The notes beneath the pieces were generated by a model. The model did no database searches. It was not told where the DNA came from and worked only from the letters and a program-made list of their open reading frames with translations. The position numbers were made by a program, and so were the translations under genes. 64,000 nucleotides of DNA from Streptomyces sp. DSM 15324 (GTDB lineage Bacteria; Actinomycetota; Actinomycetes; Streptomycetales; Streptomycetaceae). The stretch covers positions 469,172 through 533,171 of the forward strand of contig NZ_KQ949028.1 in NCBI RefSeq assembly GCF_001514285.1, read 5' to 3'. This document shows positions 62,188 through 64,000 of the stretch, piece by piece (the first letter of the stretch is position 1; each line of letters starts with the position of its first letter).

Positions 62188-63875
62188 CCGGGCTGACGGT
62201 GGGCGCCGTGATCGTCGGTGGCACCGTGCCGCTCCCGGCGCGCGACCTCCGCCCGGATCTCGTCGTCCTCCCCACCCGCGACTCCCTCACCACCGCCTTC
62301 GTCGAGGTGCTGGCCGCCGCCCTGGACCGCCTCCCCGCCGATCTGCGCGGCACGGTGCCCGTGGTCATGGCGGCCACCGACTACTGTGTCGCGGCCACCT
62401 CCCGGTACGTCGCCCGGTGCGCGGAGGCGGAGGCCGGCGGCCGGCGGCTGCGGCCGACCGAGGCCATGACCCCGGAACCGGCCCAGCTGCTCCAGGAACT
62501 GGCCGCGACCGGCGACTGGGACGGGCGCGGCCATGTGCTGATCAGCCCGCGCGCGGCGGCCCTCCAGGCCTGGCGCTGGGCCTGGGGCACGGTCGCGGCG
62601 GGGGTGCACCGGGCGATGGTCGTCTGTGAACTCCTGCGCGCTCCGCAGGGCGACGGCTACCGCGTCACGGCCGTCGCCGTGACCGCCGCGGCCTCGGCAG
62701 CCGGTCCGGGAGGGGCGAAGGACGCCTCGGTGGTCGTCTCCGGCACCGGCCTGGTCACCGCCTTCGGCGAGGGCGGCGAGGCGTTCTGGCGACATCTGCT
62801 GGCCGGCAACCGGGCCCTGTCCGAACCGACCCGCTTCGACGCGTCCCGCTTCCGTGGCCGGACGGTCTGCCAGACCCCGCTCGAGCCGCCGCCCGGGCAG
62901 CCGCTGCGGCGGTCCCTGCTGGACCGCGCCCGCGCCGAGGCCCTGCGCGAGGCCGGTGTCGCCGAGCCGCCGCCCCGCACCCTGCTGGTCCTCGCCGGTG
63001 TGGTCCCGCACCTCCCGCAGGTCGCCGGGGCACCCCGGATCGAGGAGATCGCCCTGGAGCCGGACTGGGACGGCGACGGCCTCGGCATCCCCGCCCACAA
63101 CACGGTGCTGATGGCGCACGCCTGCGCGTCGGGCGCCTTCGGGCTGGCCCTGGCCCGCGAGTGGCTGCTGTGCGGGCTGGCCGACCTGGCCGTCGTCACC
63201 GGGGTGTCGTCCCTCAACACCTACGACTACGCCTGCCTCGACACCCTGCGCGCCACGAGCACGACCGTCGCCCGCCCCTTCGACGAGGACCGCTCCGGCG
63301 TCACCGTCGGGGAGGGCGCCGGGGCGATCGTCCTGGAGACCGCCCGGCACGCCGCGGCCCGGGGACACACCCCGTGGGCGACCGTCGGCGGGATCTCCTG
63401 CCGGGTCGCGGGCCAGGGCACCAGCCGGCTCGACGCGCACGTCGGCGCCGCCTGTGTGCGCGAGGCCCTCGCCATGGCCGGGCTCACCACCGTGGACCTC
63501 GTCCACGGCCACGCCCCCGGCACCCGCCAGGGCGACGAGGCCGAACTGCTCGCCCTGGACCAGGTCGGTGCCGAGCACGACTGGCGGGGCGTCCCGGTCA
63601 GCTCGTACAAGGGCGCCGCCGGTCATCTGCTGCACGCCTCGGTGTTCCCCGGTGTCGTCGCGGCGGTCCGGGCGCTGCGCGACCAGGTCCTGCCGGGCAC
63701 GCCCGGACTGCGCAAGCCCCTCGACGCCCGGCACGTGCGGGTGCTGCGCGACGCGGAGCCCGGTGACGGGACGCGCTCCGTGCTGGTGAACAACTTCGGG
63801 TTCGGCGGCAACAACGCCGCCCTGCTCCTGACAGACGACACGACCGGGCGCGGGGAGTGGAGGACGGATGGCTGA
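62184..63875 (+). CDS. ptmK: Beta-ketoacyl synthase with degenerate N-terminal half (PtmK-like)
   Basis: A 563-residue ketosynthase. Residues 183-555 form the active thiolase-fold enzyme: Cys314 in AHACASGAFG, His443 in GHAPGT, His481 in GAAGHLL with Lys476, and NNFGFGGNNA at the end. Residues 1-165 resemble part of another thiolase fold (MAATDYCVAATSRY, GHVLISPRAAALQAW) without catalytic residues. It would extend the ACP-bound aminobenzoyl with a malonyl unit. ATGA overlap with ptmJ; eight-base overlap with the next gene. Confidence 0.88.
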   Translation: MTGLTVGAVIVGGTVPLPARDLRPDLVVLPTRDSLTTAFVEVLAAALDRLPADLRGTVPVVMAATDYCVAATSRYVARCAEAEAGGRRLRPTEAMTPEPAQLLQELAATGDWDGRGHVLISPRAAALQAWRWAWGTVAAGVHRAMVVCELLRAPQGDGYRVTAVAVTAAASAAGPGGAKDASVVVSGTGLVTAFGEGGEAFWRHLLAGNRALSEPTRFDASRFRGRTVCQTPLEPPPGQPLRRSLLDRARAEALREAGVAEPPPRTLLVLAGVVPHLPQVAGAPRIEEIALEPDWDGDGLGIPAHNTVLMAHACASGAFGLALAREWLLCGLADLAVVTGVSSLNTYDYACLDTLRATSTTVARPFDEDRSGVTVGEGAGAIVLETARHAAARGHTPWATVGGISCRVAGQGTSRLDAHVGAACVREALAMAGLTTVDLVHGHAPGTRQGDEAELLALDQVGAEHDWRGVPVSSYKGAAGHLLHASVFPGVVAAVRALRDQVLPGTPGLRKPLDARHVRVLRDAEPGDGTRSVLVNNFGFGGNNAALLLTDDTTGRGEWRTDG

Positions 63876-64000
63876 CGCGGTGCTGATGACACCCCGCGAG
63901 ATCCTCACCGGATTCTCCAGTGTCAACAACCAGAACGTGCTGATCAACGACGAGGAGTACCTCCGCCTGGATCCCGCGATGCGCCTGTTCTACGAGAAGG
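63868..64000 (+). CDS. Next ptm gene, 5' end only (probably ptmL)
   Basis: An ATG inside the ptmK end opens a frame that runs off the window; 44 codons are visible (MADAVLMTPREILTGFSSVN ...). I recognise no motif in this part. If the order follows the pactamycin cluster, it should be ptmL, a predicted radical SAM protein; this is a position-based guess. Confidence 0.6.
   Translation, partial: MADAVLMTPREILTGFSSVNNQNVLINDEEYLRLDPAMRLFYEK

Overview
The window is high-GC actinobacterial DNA. Third codon positions are strongly G/C, GTG starts are common, GTGA/ATGA gene overlaps are frequent, and several genes are typical of Streptomyces (monomeric Icd, large LuxR regulators, kinase-receptor fusions). 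The right end matches, gene for gene and strand for strand, my recollection of the start of the pactamycin (ptm/pct) biosynthetic cluster. The source is therefore probably Streptomyces pactum or another producer of a pactamycin-type aminocyclopentitol. No database search was possible, so family calls rest on motifs and gene order.

Layout. (1) 1-6379: organosulfur acquisition. The tail of a solute-binding protein and a GNAT acetyltransferase are followed by a 28-residue leader peptide ending in Cys-Cys, then four luciferase-like flavin monooxygenase genes packed as an operon. The leader peptide was not called by the usual ORF length limits. (2) 6408-11087: an MFS exporter, a zinc metalloprotease and a LuxR-type ATPase regulator. 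(3) 11157-16690: a divergent module with a TPR-CHAT (caspase-like) protease, a cytoplasmic subtilase, a sigma-70 family factor and a small acidic partner protein. This is the best candidate in the window for an incompletely described regulatory or conflict system. (4) 16706-29724: housekeeping and mixed genes. These are N-formylglutamate amidohydrolase, a frameshifted DUF5713-type gene, metX, metY, icd, an M1 peptidase, an MscS channel, an integral membrane flippase-like protein, a multidrug-type ABC exporter behind a MerR-type promoter, and a membrane-anchored unknown.

(5) 29859-38303: a second large LuxR regulator, two tandem Ser/Thr kinase-periplasmic receptor fusions and a lipoprotein. 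(6) 38627-44323: two tandem soluble PQQ-dependent sugar dehydrogenases directly upstream of a complete pqqABCDE operon, so apoenzymes and cofactor synthesis are probably co-expressed. (7) 44384-50233: two amino acid permeases with a GntR regulator between them, an FAD oxidoreductase and a glutathione peroxidase. (8) 50271-64000 (truncated): the ptm cluster. It has aminotransferase and carbamoyltransferase on the minus strand, radical SAM and methyltransferase on plus, the P-loop/winged-helix pair and a PIG-L deacetylase on minus, then cobalamin radical SAM methyltransferase, ACP, glycosyltransferase and ketosynthase on plus, with the next gene cut by the window end.

In region 8 the pieces form one pathway. 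An aminobenzoyl starter on the ACP is extended by the ketosynthase. The resulting aryl ketone is glycosylated with GlcNAc, deacetylated, and the sugar is remodelled into a cyclopentitol by radical SAM, aminotransferase, carbamoyltransferase and methyltransferase enzymes. This chemistry is established or proposed for pactamycin in the literature and is not shown by the sequence itself.
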